Below are positions 1 to 6,905 of a stretch of 21,842 nt of DNA, piece after piece. Location of the stretch: positions 1-21,842 of the forward strand of contig JAIRWE010000167.1 in assembly GCA_031253365.1 (NCBI GenBank). The letters are read 5' to 3'. Source of the DNA: Oscillospiraceae bacterium (GTDB lineage Bacteria; Bacillota; Clostridia; Oscillospirales; Ruminococcaceae). The notes under the pieces were generated by a model, which was not told where the DNA came from, did not search any database, and was given only the letters and a program-made list of their open reading frames with translations. The stretch's first letter is position 1, and every line of letters starts with the position of its first letter. The translations under genes and the position numbers were made by a program.

Positions 1-133
1 AGGAAACTCGACGAGTAAGGCTTTGTGCCTTGCGAGGAGAGGTGACGCAGTCCGGCGGAATTTTTCGCCGAAAAGCGGCGAAAAGAGGATTTCGGAGGTT
101 GCCGTCAAGACAACCTCGCTTTACGGTCGGGGG
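1..133. other. Intergenic region with small stem-loops, no gene recognised
   Basis: No convincing gene is visible here. CGGCG (53-57), CGCCG (66-70) and CGGCG (76-80) could form mutually exclusive short hairpins. GAGGTTG (95-101) pairs with CAACCTC (111-117) around a 9-nt loop, but no T-run follows, so it is not a clear terminator. I compared the stretch with the riboswitch and structured-RNA consensus sequences I know and recognised none. It lies upstream of the promoter at 134-162, so it is not the leader of the M20 gene. It may be the 3' part of something that begins outside the window. Confidence 0.3.
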
Positions 134-162
134 TTTACAAAACGCGCCGGAAATGTTATAAT
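134..162 (+). promoter_or_regulatory. Promoter of the M20 peptidase operon
   Basis: TTTACA at 134-139 and a perfect TATAAT at 157-162 are separated by 17 bp, a sigma-A-type arrangement. Transcription would begin near 168, leaving a leader of about 15 nt before the ATG at 183. This argues against a GTG at 168 being the start codon. Confidence 0.8.
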
Positions 163-182
163 TTACCGTGAGGGAAAAAATT

Positions 183-1664
183 ATGACAGTTTTTCTTATA
201 GCGGCGATAGCGGCGGCGGTTTTCGTCGCGGGAGCGTTAATCCTTTTCGCGGTCGCCTGCCTGCGCGCCGCGCTCATTAAAAAGCATTACAGCGACGACA
301 AACCGTTCTTCGCCGACTGCGACGGGCTCGCCCCCGCGCGCCACGCGGAAAATTTATCCGAAATGATAAAGATTCCCACGATAAGCGTTCGCGGCAGCGA
401 CGACAAAACCGAAATCTACAAATTCCACGCGCTGCTCAGGCGCATATACCCGAACATTCACCGCGTGTGCGAAGTGGTTGACATCGACGGCGCCCTGCTG
501 TTTCGCTGGGCGGGGAAAAACGCCGCCGCCGCCCCCATTCTTCTGATGTCGCATCAAGACGTGGTGGAGGCCGTCGGCAACTGGAAATACGCGCCCTTTT
601 CCGGGGAAATAGCGGAGGGGAAAATCTGGGGGCGCGGAACGGTGGACACGAAAGGCGCGCTGTGCGCCATTCTCGAAAGCGTGGAGGGGCTGATTGCCGA
701 AGGCTTCACCCCCCGCTGCGACGTTTACGTGGCAAGCTCGAACAACGAGGAAATCACGGGGGACGGCGCGGTCAAAACCGTCGAATACCTGTATGAGCGC
801 GGCGTTCGCTTTGACTTGGTTATGGACGAGGGCGGCACGGTCATGTCGGAATACGATTCCCGCAATAACAGAATGGCGGCGCATAACGCCATGCTCGGCA
901 TCTTTGAAAAGGGCAGGGCGAACATCAAATTCATAGCCAACAGCTCGGGGGGTCACGCGAGCGTGCCTTTCAACGGCAATCCCTTCGCGCGGCTGGGGGA
1001 ACTGATATACACGATTGAAAAACGCAACCCCTTCAAGAAGCGCATAACCCACCCGGTCCGGGTCCAATACAAAATCATGGCGCCGTACATGAAGCATTTC
1101 CGCCACCGTCTGCTTTACGGGAACTTATGGCTGTTCGCGCCCTTCGCCTCGCGCCATATGCACAAGAGGGGCGGCGCGCTCGGCGCGGTGGTGAAAACGA
1201 CCTGCGTTTTCACGATGGCGGAAGGCAGCCACGGCGCGAACGTCATTCCCGAAAGGGCGACGCTGACGGCAAACTGCCGCTTTATGATACACGAACCCTT
1301 GAAGGTATCCTACGCGAAACTCGGAAAAATCGCGAAGAAGCTGGGGCTTCACATGGAAATGATTACCGGGTTCGACGTTCCGCCCGTCGCGGACATGAAG
1401 TGCTACGCCTATAAATACGTAAACGACTGCATAAAAAAAGTGTTCGGGGACATACCCCGCGTCCCTTACGTAATGCTGGCGGGGACGGACGCGCGCCATT
1501 ACACGAAAATCTGCGACTGCGTGCTGCGGTTCGTGCCGCTTATGATGACGGGCGAACAGCTTAACTCCGCCCACGCCGTAAACGAGAATTTAAGCGTGGA
1601 GTCATTGGCGCGCGGCGTGGTGTTTTATCGGGAATTTATAAAAAATTACGGAGAAACGGAATAA
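183..1664 (+). CDS. Membrane-anchored M20-family (carboxypeptidase S/PM20D1-like) metallopeptidase
   Basis: This is a 493-residue zinc peptidase of the M20 family, whose members hydrolyse peptide or N-acyl amino-acid bonds. One N-terminal hydrophobic segment (residues 2-27) followed by basic residues suggests a membrane anchor, with orientation not determinable. Expected metal and catalytic positions are visible: H124 in SHQDVV, D155 in GRGTVDTKG, the E189-E190 pair in NNEE, D215 in VMDEGG, and H464 in NSAHAVNE near the C-terminus. An insert with SSGGHASVP fits the dimerisation lid. The length matches the carboxypeptidase S/PM20D1 branch. ATG 183 was chosen because GAGGG lies 8 nt upstream and the promoter puts transcription start near 168. 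The next gene begins at the base after its stop. The exact substrate cannot be deduced. Confidence 0.88.
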   Translation: MTVFLIAAIAAAVFVAGALILFAVACLRAALIKKHYSDDKPFFADCDGLAPARHAENLSEMIKIPTISVRGSDDKTEIYKFHALLRRIYPNIHRVCEVVDIDGALLFRWAGKNAAAAPILLMSHQDVVEAVGNWKYAPFSGEIAEGKIWGRGTVDTKGALCAILESVEGLIAEGFTPRCDVYVASSNNEEITGDGAVKTVEYLYERGVRFDLVMDEGGTVMSEYDSRNNRMAAHNAMLGIFEKGRANIKFIANSSGGHASVPFNGNPFARLGELIYTIEKRNPFKKRITHPVRVQYKIMAPYMKHFRHRLLYGNLWLFAPFASRHMHKRGGALGAVVKTTCVFTMAEGSHGANVIPERATLTANCRFMIHEPLKVSYAKLGKIAKKLGLHMEMITGFDVPPVADMKCYAYKYVNDCIKKVFGDIPRVPYVMLAGTDARHYTKICDCVLRFVPLMMTGEQLNSAHAVNENLSVESLARGVVFYREFIKNYGETE

Positions 1665-2909
1665 ATGTTTTTTAATTTCAGCGAATTTCTTCTTAAAAAA
1701 GCGGAACTCGCCGAGGAAATGTGTTCGGCGGCGTTCAAACGGTTTGACGAAACCGCGCGTCATAACGGCGAAAAGGTGCTGAAAGCCTTTATCGACAACC
1801 GCGTTTCCGAAAGGCATCTGTGTTCGGCGACGGGCTACGGCTACGGGGACGAGGGGCGCGACGTCCTTGACGAAGTGTTCGCCGAAGCGTTCGGCGCGGA
1901 AAAAGCCTTGGTTCGCCATAATTTCGTGAACGGCACCCACGCCGTGACGACCGCGCTGTTCGGGGTTCTGCGAATGGGCGACAGGCTGATTTCGGCGACG
2001 GGCGAGCCTTACGACACGCTGAAAGGCGTGATGAAAGGGGATTCGGGCGGTTCGCTGCGCGAGTACGGCATAGAATACGCCGAGGTAAAGCCGTTATCCG
2101 ACGGCAGCCCCGACCTGAAAGCCGTTCGCCGTTACGCCGAAGACTGCGAGGCGGTGTTCATACAGCGTTCGCGCGGGTACGGTCTGCGCCCGTCGGTTAC
2201 GGTCGAAAAAATCGGCGCGATTGTAAAAACCGTCCGCGAGGTTAATCCGAACGCGGTCGTAATAACGGACAACTGCTACGGCGAATTTTGCGAAAAAACG
2301 GAGCCGCTCTCGGTCGGGGCGGATTTAATCGTCGGCAGCCTTATCAAAAACCCCGGCGGCGGCATTGCCGAAACGGGGGGGTACATCGCCGGAAAATCCG
2401 ATTTGGTGGAACTTTGCGCCTACCGCCTGACCGCGCCGGGCATAGGCGCGAAGGCGGGCTGTTCCCTGAACCAAAACCGCTCCATGTACGCGGGCTTGTT
2501 CCGCGCCCCCGAAACGGTGGCGGCCGCGCTGAAAACCTCGGCGTTCGCGCTGGCGCTGATGAAACTGCTGGGGTACGAGTGCGTCCCCGACTACGACGAA
2601 TACAGAACGGACATTACCTCGGCGGTGAAACTCGGCGGCGAACGCGAGCTGAGGGCGTTCTGCGAGGGAATACAGGCGGGCAGCCCCGTGGACAGCCACG
2701 CGACGCCGCAGCCGTGGGATATGCCCGGCTATCAAAACAAAATAATCATGGCGTCCGGGGCGTTTAACCCGGGCTCCTCGATTGAACTGAGCGCGGACGC
2801 GCCCCTGCGGGAACCGTGGGCGGTGTGGCTGCAAGGGGGGCTGACCTTCGCGGCGGGGAGAATAGGCGTTATGACGGCGGCGCAAAGGCTGCTGAGCCTG
2901 AAAAACTGA
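1665..2909 (+). CDS. Methionine gamma-lyase family / aluminium-resistance-type PLP enzyme
   Basis: This 414-residue protein is recognised as the Clostridia/Bacilli family annotated 'methionine gamma-lyase family protein' or 'aluminum resistance protein' (Pfam Alum_res), a fold-type I PLP enzyme. Visible hallmarks are RHNFVNGTHAVTTALFGV early on, GEPYDTLKGV, the DNCYGEF segment expected to hold the PLP-ring aspartate, and GSLIKNPGGGIAETGGYI carrying the probable Schiff-base lysine. Length is normal for the family. The ATG directly follows the upstream TAA, with GGAG 11 nt before it, so the two genes should be co-transcribed and perhaps coupled. The biochemical role of this family is not well established; C-S lyase activity is an inference from the fold. 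Its last 41 bp overlap the convergent decarboxylase-like gene. Confidence 0.88.
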   Translation: MFFNFSEFLLKKAELAEEMCSAAFKRFDETARHNGEKVLKAFIDNRVSERHLCSATGYGYGDEGRDVLDEVFAEAFGAEKALVRHNFVNGTHAVTTALFGVLRMGDRLISATGEPYDTLKGVMKGDSGGSLREYGIEYAEVKPLSDGSPDLKAVRRYAEDCEAVFIQRSRGYGLRPSVTVEKIGAIVKTVREVNPNAVVITDNCYGEFCEKTEPLSVGADLIVGSLIKNPGGGIAETGGYIAGKSDLVELCAYRLTAPGIGAKAGCSLNQNRSMYAGLFRAPETVAAALKTSAFALALMKLLGYECVPDYDEYRTDITSAVKLGGERELRAFCEGIQAGSPVDSHATPQPWDMPGYQNKIIMASGAFNPGSSIELSADAPLREPWAVWLQGGLTFAAGRIGVMTAAQRLLSLKN

Positions 2910-4203
2910 CCGAAGGGCAAACGCACGCCGTTTCCCGAATGTTGTGCCTTTCCAGTAACTCGACCGTTTCCCTCGTGACGACCTCGCCCGGAACGACCAA
3001 GGGGACGCAGGGCGGGTTCTGCGCGAGTATACCCGCGCAGACGCGCCCGGCGGCGCGCGCGGTCGGAACCGTCTCCGACGGCGAAAAGAACGCCTCCCTC
3101 GGCGGCAGCGCGGCGCGAAGTTTGAGCGGCGCGGCGGCGGCGGCGGGGCGGGAAAACGCGCCCTTATCCGCAATATCGCTCATCGCCGCGAAAACGCGGT
3201 CGGTGTTCGCGCTTTCCGTAACCGTCGAAAACAAAAGCACGACGTATTTATCGTCGAACATTTCGCAAACGACGCCCCGGCTTTTCAGCTCAAAGGCGAA
3301 CCGCGCGCCGCGGTAACCGCGCGCGTTCGCGTCCGCCGTGACGCGCAGGGCGTCGGCGCCCTTGAGCGTGAACCGCGCGTCCGCCAGCCGGGATTTCAAC
3401 CGCGCGACCGCCTCGAACGCGGCTTCGGCGCGTTTTTTTTCGCCCGAAATATGTGCGTTGCACAAGTCCAGACTGTCAAGGACGAGATAAGACGGGCTGG
3501 AAGTCCCGAAAAGCGCCAGCCCCGCCCGCGCGCGGCAAGCGAACGAATCGTCCGCTATATGCAGATACGCCGCCCCCGTTAAAGCGGGGAGCGTTTTGTG
3601 CGCGCTGTCGGCGCACATGGACGCGCCGAGCCTTATGGGGTGCCTTCCCGTAAAAACGCGGTAAGCCCCCTGCGCGTTATCGACAAGCAAAGGAACGCCG
3701 CGCCGCCGACATACCCCGGCAATCGCCTCTATGTCGCTCATCCCCCCGTAATAGTCCGTGCCGTTCACGAAAACGGCGGCTGTTTCGTCCGTGACCGCCG
3801 CGTCGATTTCGTCGGGGCTGACCGCGCAGGAGAGGAACTCGCGGGGGTAAACCCAGTCTATGTCGAACCCCAGAAGAACGGCGGCGTCCGTCAGGCTTCT
3901 GTGCGAATACCGCGCGGCGGCGACGCGCCTTTTGCCACTTGAACCCAGCGCGGAAAAAAGCATCGCGAAAATCGCCAAAGTCGAACCCGAACAGGAATAA
4001 AACGTCCGCGCCGCGCCGAACAGCCCGGCGGCGATTCGCTCGCTTTCGAGAATAACGCCCCTCGGGTCGTAAAGGTCGTCCGCCCCCGCGATTTCGGTAA
4101 TGTCGAACGGGTGCGGGAATCCCTTGTTTCCCGGTACATGACAGCGTTCCGCGTTCGACGCGGCGTAGTTTACAAGAAAATCATGGATGGGCGTCGGCGT
4201 CAT
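2869..4203 (-). CDS. Orn/Lys/Arg decarboxylase-like PLP enzyme
   Basis: This 444-residue fold-type I PLP enzyme belongs to the Orn/Lys/Arg decarboxylase major-domain family. It shows VPGNKG at residues 24-28 (usually PGHKG), a phosphate-binding CSGST at 71-75, PLLVDNAQGAY around D175 (ring-nitrogen aspartate), and SAHKTLPALTG with the likely PLP lysine K203. The C-terminal segment PCVPLVVPGE is the typical small-domain signature. Two histidines usually found in such enzymes, in GHKG and DEAHG, are Asn and Gln here, so decarboxylase activity and substrate are uncertain. The ATG overlaps the kinase stop as ATGA (4200-4203), implying coupling. It is the last gene of the minus-strand run and overlaps the convergent gene at 2869-2909. 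Confidence 0.85.
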   Translation of the reverse strand: MTPTPIHDFLVNYAASNAERCHVPGNKGFPHPFDITEIAGADDLYDPRGVILESERIAAGLFGAARTFYSCSGSTLAIFAMLFSALGSSGKRRVAAARYSHRSLTDAAVLLGFDIDWVYPREFLSCAVSPDEIDAAVTDETAAVFVNGTDYYGGMSDIEAIAGVCRRRGVPLLVDNAQGAYRVFTGRHPIRLGASMCADSAHKTLPALTGAAYLHIADDSFACRARAGLALFGTSSPSYLVLDSLDLCNAHISGEKKRAEAAFEAVARLKSRLADARFTLKGADALRVTADANARGYRGARFAFELKSRGVVCEMFDDKYVVLLFSTVTESANTDRVFAAMSDIADKGAFSRPAAAAAPLKLRAALPPREAFFSPSETVPTARAAGRVCAGILAQNPPCVPLVVPGEVVTRETVELLERHNIRETACVCPSVSFSGSAAFAPPS

Positions 4204-5054
4204 AGCAACCCCCCGAAAGCCGCGCGGCTTCCCGTTTCAACCCCGAAAGCCAGCGATTTCCCGTAATCGCTGCTTCGGGAAAATTCCGCGATGAACCCCG
4301 CCAAAAGCGCGTCCCCCGCCCCCACGGTATAGACCGCGTCGCCTTCGGGGGCGCGGGCGGTGTGAACGCCGTCGGGCGCGACCAAGACCGCGCCGTCCCC
4401 CCCCAGCGAAACCAGAACGCCGCCGCTTCCGCGCTCCGCCAGCTTCTTCCCGTAAAACGCCGCGTCGCCGAACCCGTTTATCTTCACGCCGAACAGCTCC
4501 CCCAACTCGTCGGCGTTGGGCTTCACCAAAAAAGAACCGCCCTTAACCGCGCCCGTCAGGCTTCTTCCCGAAACGTCCGCGATTACGCGCGCGCCCCTTT
4601 CGGACAAAGCCCTCGCCGTATCCTCGCAAAACGTGTCCGGAACGCCGTCGGGAACGCTTCCGCCGATTACGAGCGTGTCGGACTTCGCCGGCGTTTTCAG
4701 CGCGTCGCCGAGGGCGGACAGGGCTTTTTCGTCCACGGAAAAACCGCCGTTGAACTCCGTAACGACGCCGTTTTCGCTGATTTTGACGTTAATTCGCGTA
4801 TCGCGTCCCGCGACGCGGATAAGAACGCTCTCGACGTCGAGCGTCCGGGCGAATTCCTCCCCCGCGAACCCCGTCCCGCAAAGGCAAATCGCGACGCTCT
4901 CGACCCCGAGCAGCTTCAAAACGCGGGAAACGTTGACGCCCTTCCCCGCGGGCGAAAAGCTCTCCCGCGCGCTCCTGTTCATACCCCCCCGAATTAAGTC
5001 GGGGGGGTTCATAACATAGTCTATCGAGGGATTAAGCGTCAGCGTATAAATCAT
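4200..5054 (-). CDS. fruK: 1-phosphofructokinase-like PfkB-family sugar kinase
   Basis: This 284-residue ribokinase-fold enzyme most resembles FruK/LacC kinases, which phosphorylate fructose 1-phosphate or tagatose 6-phosphate. Visible are the N-terminal TLNPSIDY, AGKGVNVSRVLKLLG (residues 36-50), and the C-terminal TVGAGDALLAGF with catalytic base D248. The protein ends about 15-25 residues earlier than typical family members, soon after ETGSRAAF, which may be a natural short form. No PTS fructose genes are adjacent, so the exact sugar phosphate is uncertain. It starts 30 bp after the upstream small gene, behind two tandem copies of a 12-bp sequence that contribute a GAAGTGAG ribosome-binding region. 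A GC-rich 9-bp hairpin lies within codons 16-24. The stop overlaps the next gene by 4 bp. Confidence 0.8.
   Translation of the reverse strand: MIYTLTLNPSIDYVMNPPDLIRGGMNRSARESFSPAGKGVNVSRVLKLLGVESVAICLCGTGFAGEEFARTLDVESVLIRVAGRDTRINVKISENGVVTEFNGGFSVDEKALSALGDALKTPAKSDTLVIGGSVPDGVPDTFCEDTARALSERGARVIADVSGRSLTGAVKGGSFLVKPNADELGELFGVKINGFGDAAFYGKKLAERGSGGVLVSLGGDGAVLVAPDGVHTARAPEGDAVYTVGAGDALLAGFIAEFSRSSDYGKSLAFGVETGSRAAFGGLL
4984..5007. repeat. Perfect GC-rich inverted repeat inside the kinase gene start
   Basis: CCCCCCCGA at 4984-4992 is the exact reverse complement of TCGGGGGGG at 4999-5007, with a 6-nt loop (attaag). In the minus-strand mRNA it forms a 9-bp, seven-G:C stem within the codons for PPDLIRGG, about 45-70 nt after the start codon. 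The pairing is seen directly; any effect on translation is inference. Confidence 0.85.
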
Positions 5055-5077
5055 AACTCACTTCGTAACTCACTTCG
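5054..5077. repeat. 12-bp tandem duplication upstream of the kinase start
   Basis: TAACTCACTTCG occurs twice head to tail at 5054-5065 and 5066-5077. On the coding (minus) strand each copy carries GAAGTGAG, so the duplication doubles the weak Shine-Dalgarno-like sequence directly before the ATG. Confidence 0.8.
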
Positions 5078-5084
5078 CCATAAC

Positions 5085-5360
5085 TTATTCGTTAGCCTTG
5101 CCTAACCACGTATGCGCGATTTCGAGGGCTTCGTAAAGGCTGTCGCGCGTGGCGGACTTCATTTTCGCGAGGTCGAAATTCTCCGTGTCCGTCGGCAGAA
5201 GCTGAACCTTCACCTTATCGGCGACTTCAATGTCCTTGAACTCGCGCGAAGACACGACGTCGATTTTTGAAACGTATTCCCCCGACATATTGCCGTAATA
5301 GATTTCGTCGTCCTTCCTCACTAAATCGTACCCTTTGTAGGAAAAGTTTTTTTTGCCCAT
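5085..5360 (-). CDS. Conserved small protein of unknown function
   Basis: This is a 91-residue soluble, charged protein with no signal peptide or membrane segment. It resembles a small unnamed protein I associate with Clostridia genomes, with a KNFSYKGYDLVRKDDEIYYG start, a central VADKVKVQLL strand and a helical end EALEIAHTWLGKA. I cannot name a function or domain for it. It sits 19 bp behind the ECF S component and 30 bp before the kinase, so it is probably co-transcribed. A GGCGGTG sequence upstream of ATG 5360 can serve as ribosome binding site. The composition and reading frame look like a real gene, with lysine and aspartate spread evenly and no low-complexity translation. Confidence 0.75.
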   Translation of the reverse strand: MGKKNFSYKGYDLVRKDDEIYYGNMSGEYVSKIDVVSSREFKDIEVADKVKVQLLPTDTENFDLAKMKSATRDSLYEALEIAHTWLGKANE

Positions 5361-5379
5361 AACAAGTCACCGCCTTTGC

Positions 5380-5907
5380 CTAATAATACCGCCTGTCTAA
5401 CTTTTTCAGCAGCTCGGACAGCGGAATAATCATCGTCCCCATGAAAAAGTTGCCGACGGCGTGGGGAACGTCGAACGCGAAGAACCCCGCCGCCACGTAA
5501 GCGGGCAGCGCCTTGAAGCTCAACCCGAGCAGCCAGACGTCGACCGGGGCGCACAGCAACCCGAAGGACAGACCGTGCAGCGCGCACAGGAACATATACG
5601 TGAAGGTTCTCACCCCGCGCGCGAGCCGAACGCTCCCGGCGAGCATGAACATAACCCAAACGGGCAGCCAAACGTAAAGGTACAAAATCCACCACTTGGC
5701 GAAACCCGAATACACGCCTTCCAGCATAACGTAGACGTAAAGCGGAATCAACGCCCGCTTTCGGTAAGTCAGCGTGAACGCCGAGATAAACAGCCCGAGC
5801 AAGTGAAAGCCCGGTATACCCTGCATGGCGACCCTCGACGCGAACATCAGCGAACCGAACATCGCGAACAGAACCGTGTATTTAAGCCTTCGTGCGGACG
5901 AACGCAT
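5380..5907 (-). CDS. ECF transporter S component (integral membrane, substrate unknown)
   Basis: This is a 175-residue, very hydrophobic protein with about five to six membrane segments. The segment FASRVAMQGIPGFHLLGLF followed by RKRALIPLYVYVMLEG matches a Clostridia family of ECF substrate-binding S components. Such proteins bind a vitamin or cofactor and dock onto a shared energising module (EcfT plus EcfA/A'). No EcfT or ATPase is in the window, so this would be a group II system using a module encoded elsewhere. Its start overlaps the end of the upstream DUF4430 lipoprotein gene by 26 bp (5882-5907), indicating coupling. The pairing with a DUF4430 protein suggests cobalamin or a related ligand, but that is inference. 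Confidence 0.78.
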   Translation of the reverse strand: MRSSARRLKYTVLFAMFGSLMFASRVAMQGIPGFHLLGLFISAFTLTYRKRALIPLYVYVMLEGVYSGFAKWWILYLYVWLPVWVMFMLAGSVRLARGVRTFTYMFLCALHGLSFGLLCAPVDVWLLGLSFKALPAYVAAGFFAFDVPHAVGNFFMGTMIIPLSELLKKLDRRYY

Positions 5908-6346
5908 ATACCCTTCCCGGCTCTATGTCGGTGGAATACACGCCCGCCAAAGCGTAATCCCCGTCAACGTAAAACGCCCAATAAACGCCGTCGGCTTCAT
6001 AATCGGCGACGACCCCGTCCACCTCGTTCACGAAGCCGTCGTCCGCCCCGTCAATCAGCCCGACGCCGTTAAGCGCCGCGCCCACCGCGGTTTCGTCCGT
6101 GCTGACGTTCCACGCCGAAACGTTTCCCTCGCCGTCGTCGATTTCAAACCGGAAAACCCTTTCGCCCTCGCCAATGTCCCGCGCCTCTTGTAACGCCTCC
6201 GCGCCCCCCGTGTCGGACGCCCCCGCGCCCCCCGGGTCGGACGCCCCCGCGCCCCCCGCGGTGTGTGTGCAACCGGTTAACGCCCCCGCCGCCATAAGCG
6301 CAACCGAAGCAAACAACAAAATGAATTTAAGACAAGTCTTTTTCAT
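5882..6346 (-). CDS. DUF4430-domain lipoprotein, probable extracellular ligand-binding partner of the S component
   Basis: This is a 154-residue exported lipoprotein. An N-terminal signal (MKKT, then a hydrophobic stretch) ends in a lipobox LTGC with the lipidated C26. A short low-complexity linker follows, in which GGAGASD occurs twice. The rest matches DUF4430: a segment containing WNVSTDETAVGAALNGVGLI, then VNGV, a YWAFYVDGDYALAGV core and an IEPGRVYAFV end. DUF4430 resembles the C-terminal domain of transcobalamin/intrinsic factor, and such proteins often sit beside ECF S components, so a role in capturing cobalamin or a similar ligand is plausible. The start ATG 6346 has GGAG about 12 nt upstream. 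It is the first gene of the minus-strand run. I found no B12-box in its leader. Confidence 0.8.
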   Translation of the reverse strand: MKKTCLKFILLFASVALMAAGALTGCTHTAGGAGASDPGGAGASDTGGAEALQEARDIGEGERVFRFEIDDGEGNVSAWNVSTDETAVGAALNGVGLIDGADDGFVNEVDGVVADYEADGVYWAFYVDGDYALAGVYSTDIEPGRVYAFVRTKA

Positions 6347-6421
6347 TTCTGTGTTTCTCTCCTGTTTAATTTTTTTCTGGCGGCAAACAGCCGGTCTCGC
6401 GGCTTATTGTTGCCTGACGGA

Positions 6422-6455
6422 GCAAAGTTTTCCGGCTCGGCGCTTTGCGTTTTTT
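6422..6455 (+). terminator. Possible plus-strand terminator-like hairpin
   Basis: GCAAAG (6422-6427) pairs with CTTTGC (6443-6448), with CCG/CGG inside, and six T residues follow at 6450-6455. No plus-strand gene ends just upstream, so it could equally be a leader fold of the minus-strand transcript or chance. Confidence 0.25.
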
Positions 6456-6507
6456 CGTCTTCTCGGCGTTGTCGCCCGCCAATGACTTTCGGAATGATTG
6501 CGGCACT

Positions 6508-6667
6508 GAACCTGTATTCAGTAGGCAAAATGTTCATATTTTCAAGCGGATTTTTCGTCAGACAAGGCAATTTTGACGCGAATATCGGCGATATTTAAGG
6601 AAAAATTAACGCGGTATGACGAAAAATCGGCGAAAATATGGGCGTTTTGACTGCTGAATACAGGTTC
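6508..6667. mobile_element. MITE-like 160-bp hairpin element, copy A
   Basis: The element is bounded by perfect 14-bp terminal inverted repeats, GAACCTGTATTCAG (6508-6521) and its complement (6654-6667). Pairing continues inward, imperfectly, along most of the length: CATATTTTC and GATTTTTCGTCA occur in both arms. The centre is a near-palindrome (AATATCGGCGATATT). There is no room for a transposase gene. The core, 6553-6636, recurs at about 90% identity by eye at 21758-21842 in the opposite orientation, which supports an interspersed, mobilised repeat. No obvious target-site duplication was found. Confidence 0.65.
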
Positions 6668-6678
6668 TTATTCCGCTG

Positions 6679-6702
6679 AAAAAACAAACGCGCCTTACGG
6701 CG
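6679..6702 (-). terminator. Weak minus-strand terminator-like hairpin
   Basis: On the minus strand CGCC-GTAA-GGCG (6691-6702) is followed by CGTTTGTTTTTT. The stem is only 4 bp, so termination would be partial at best. With the promoter at 6754-6782 it could bound a short RNA of about 65-70 nt. Confidence 0.3.
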
Positions 6703-6753
6703 GCGGACCCGCGCGGGCTTTTCACCCGCTTCCTTTTTCCCCGTGCCTGTGAA

Positions 6754-6782
6754 ATTGTAGCACATTTGCCCGCCGTTGTCAA
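6754..6782 (-). promoter_or_regulatory. Strong minus-strand promoter without an adjacent gene
   Basis: On the minus strand TTGACA (6777-6782) and TACAAT (6754-6759) are spaced by exactly 17 bp. Transcription would start near 6747 and run through a GC-rich hairpin region, through the inverted-repeat element, and into the DUF4430 operon 400 nt away. No better promoter is visible closer to that operon. Confidence 0.7.
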
Positions 6783-6860
6783 GGACGAAAAACGCCCGAT
6801 TTTCCCGCTTATGCAACATTCCCACAAATCCGCGCCGAAAACTTTGTAAATTTTGCCATA

Positions 6861-6889
6861 TTGAAATTTTTTCCGTTTCGCGCTATAAT
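6861..6889 (+). promoter_or_regulatory. Promoter of surface-protein gene 1
   Basis: TTGAAA (6861-6866) and TATAAT (6884-6889) are separated by 17 bp. The sequence around it, including TTTTGCCATA before the -35 box, is repeated in front of the second surface gene. Transcription should begin near 6896, giving a leader of about 70 nt. Confidence 0.85.
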
Positions 6890-6905
6890 GTAGTGGTAAA
6901 TGCGA

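Larger units (their letters stand above)
6347..6860. other. Long gene-free control region
   Basis: This 500-bp stretch separates the minus-strand DUF4430 operon from the first plus-strand surface gene. It holds, in order: an unassigned leader of the DUF4430 gene (6347-6507) with a hairpin formed by AGCCG/CGGCT around 6395; a 160-bp inverted-repeat element (6508-6667); a GC-rich segment with GCGGG (6713-6717) pairing with CCCGC (6725-6729); and a minus-strand promoter (6754-6782). Open frames across it look like chance translations. I see no classic cobalamin riboswitch box in either orientation. Confidence 0.6.

Noticed and set aside
1..133. Part of a known riboswitch, RNase P RNA, tmRNA or rRNA
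   Set aside because: I compared it with the consensus motifs I know and found no match. Only short ambiguous stems are present.
168..182. GTG at 168 as start of the M20 peptidase
   Set aside because: It coincides with the predicted transcription start, and the GAGGG lies after it. ATG 183 is properly spaced.
6347..6507. Cobalamin riboswitch in front of the DUF4430/ECF pair
   Set aside because: No B12 box or the usual conserved core was seen on the minus strand, although a diverged form cannot be excluded without a covariance search.
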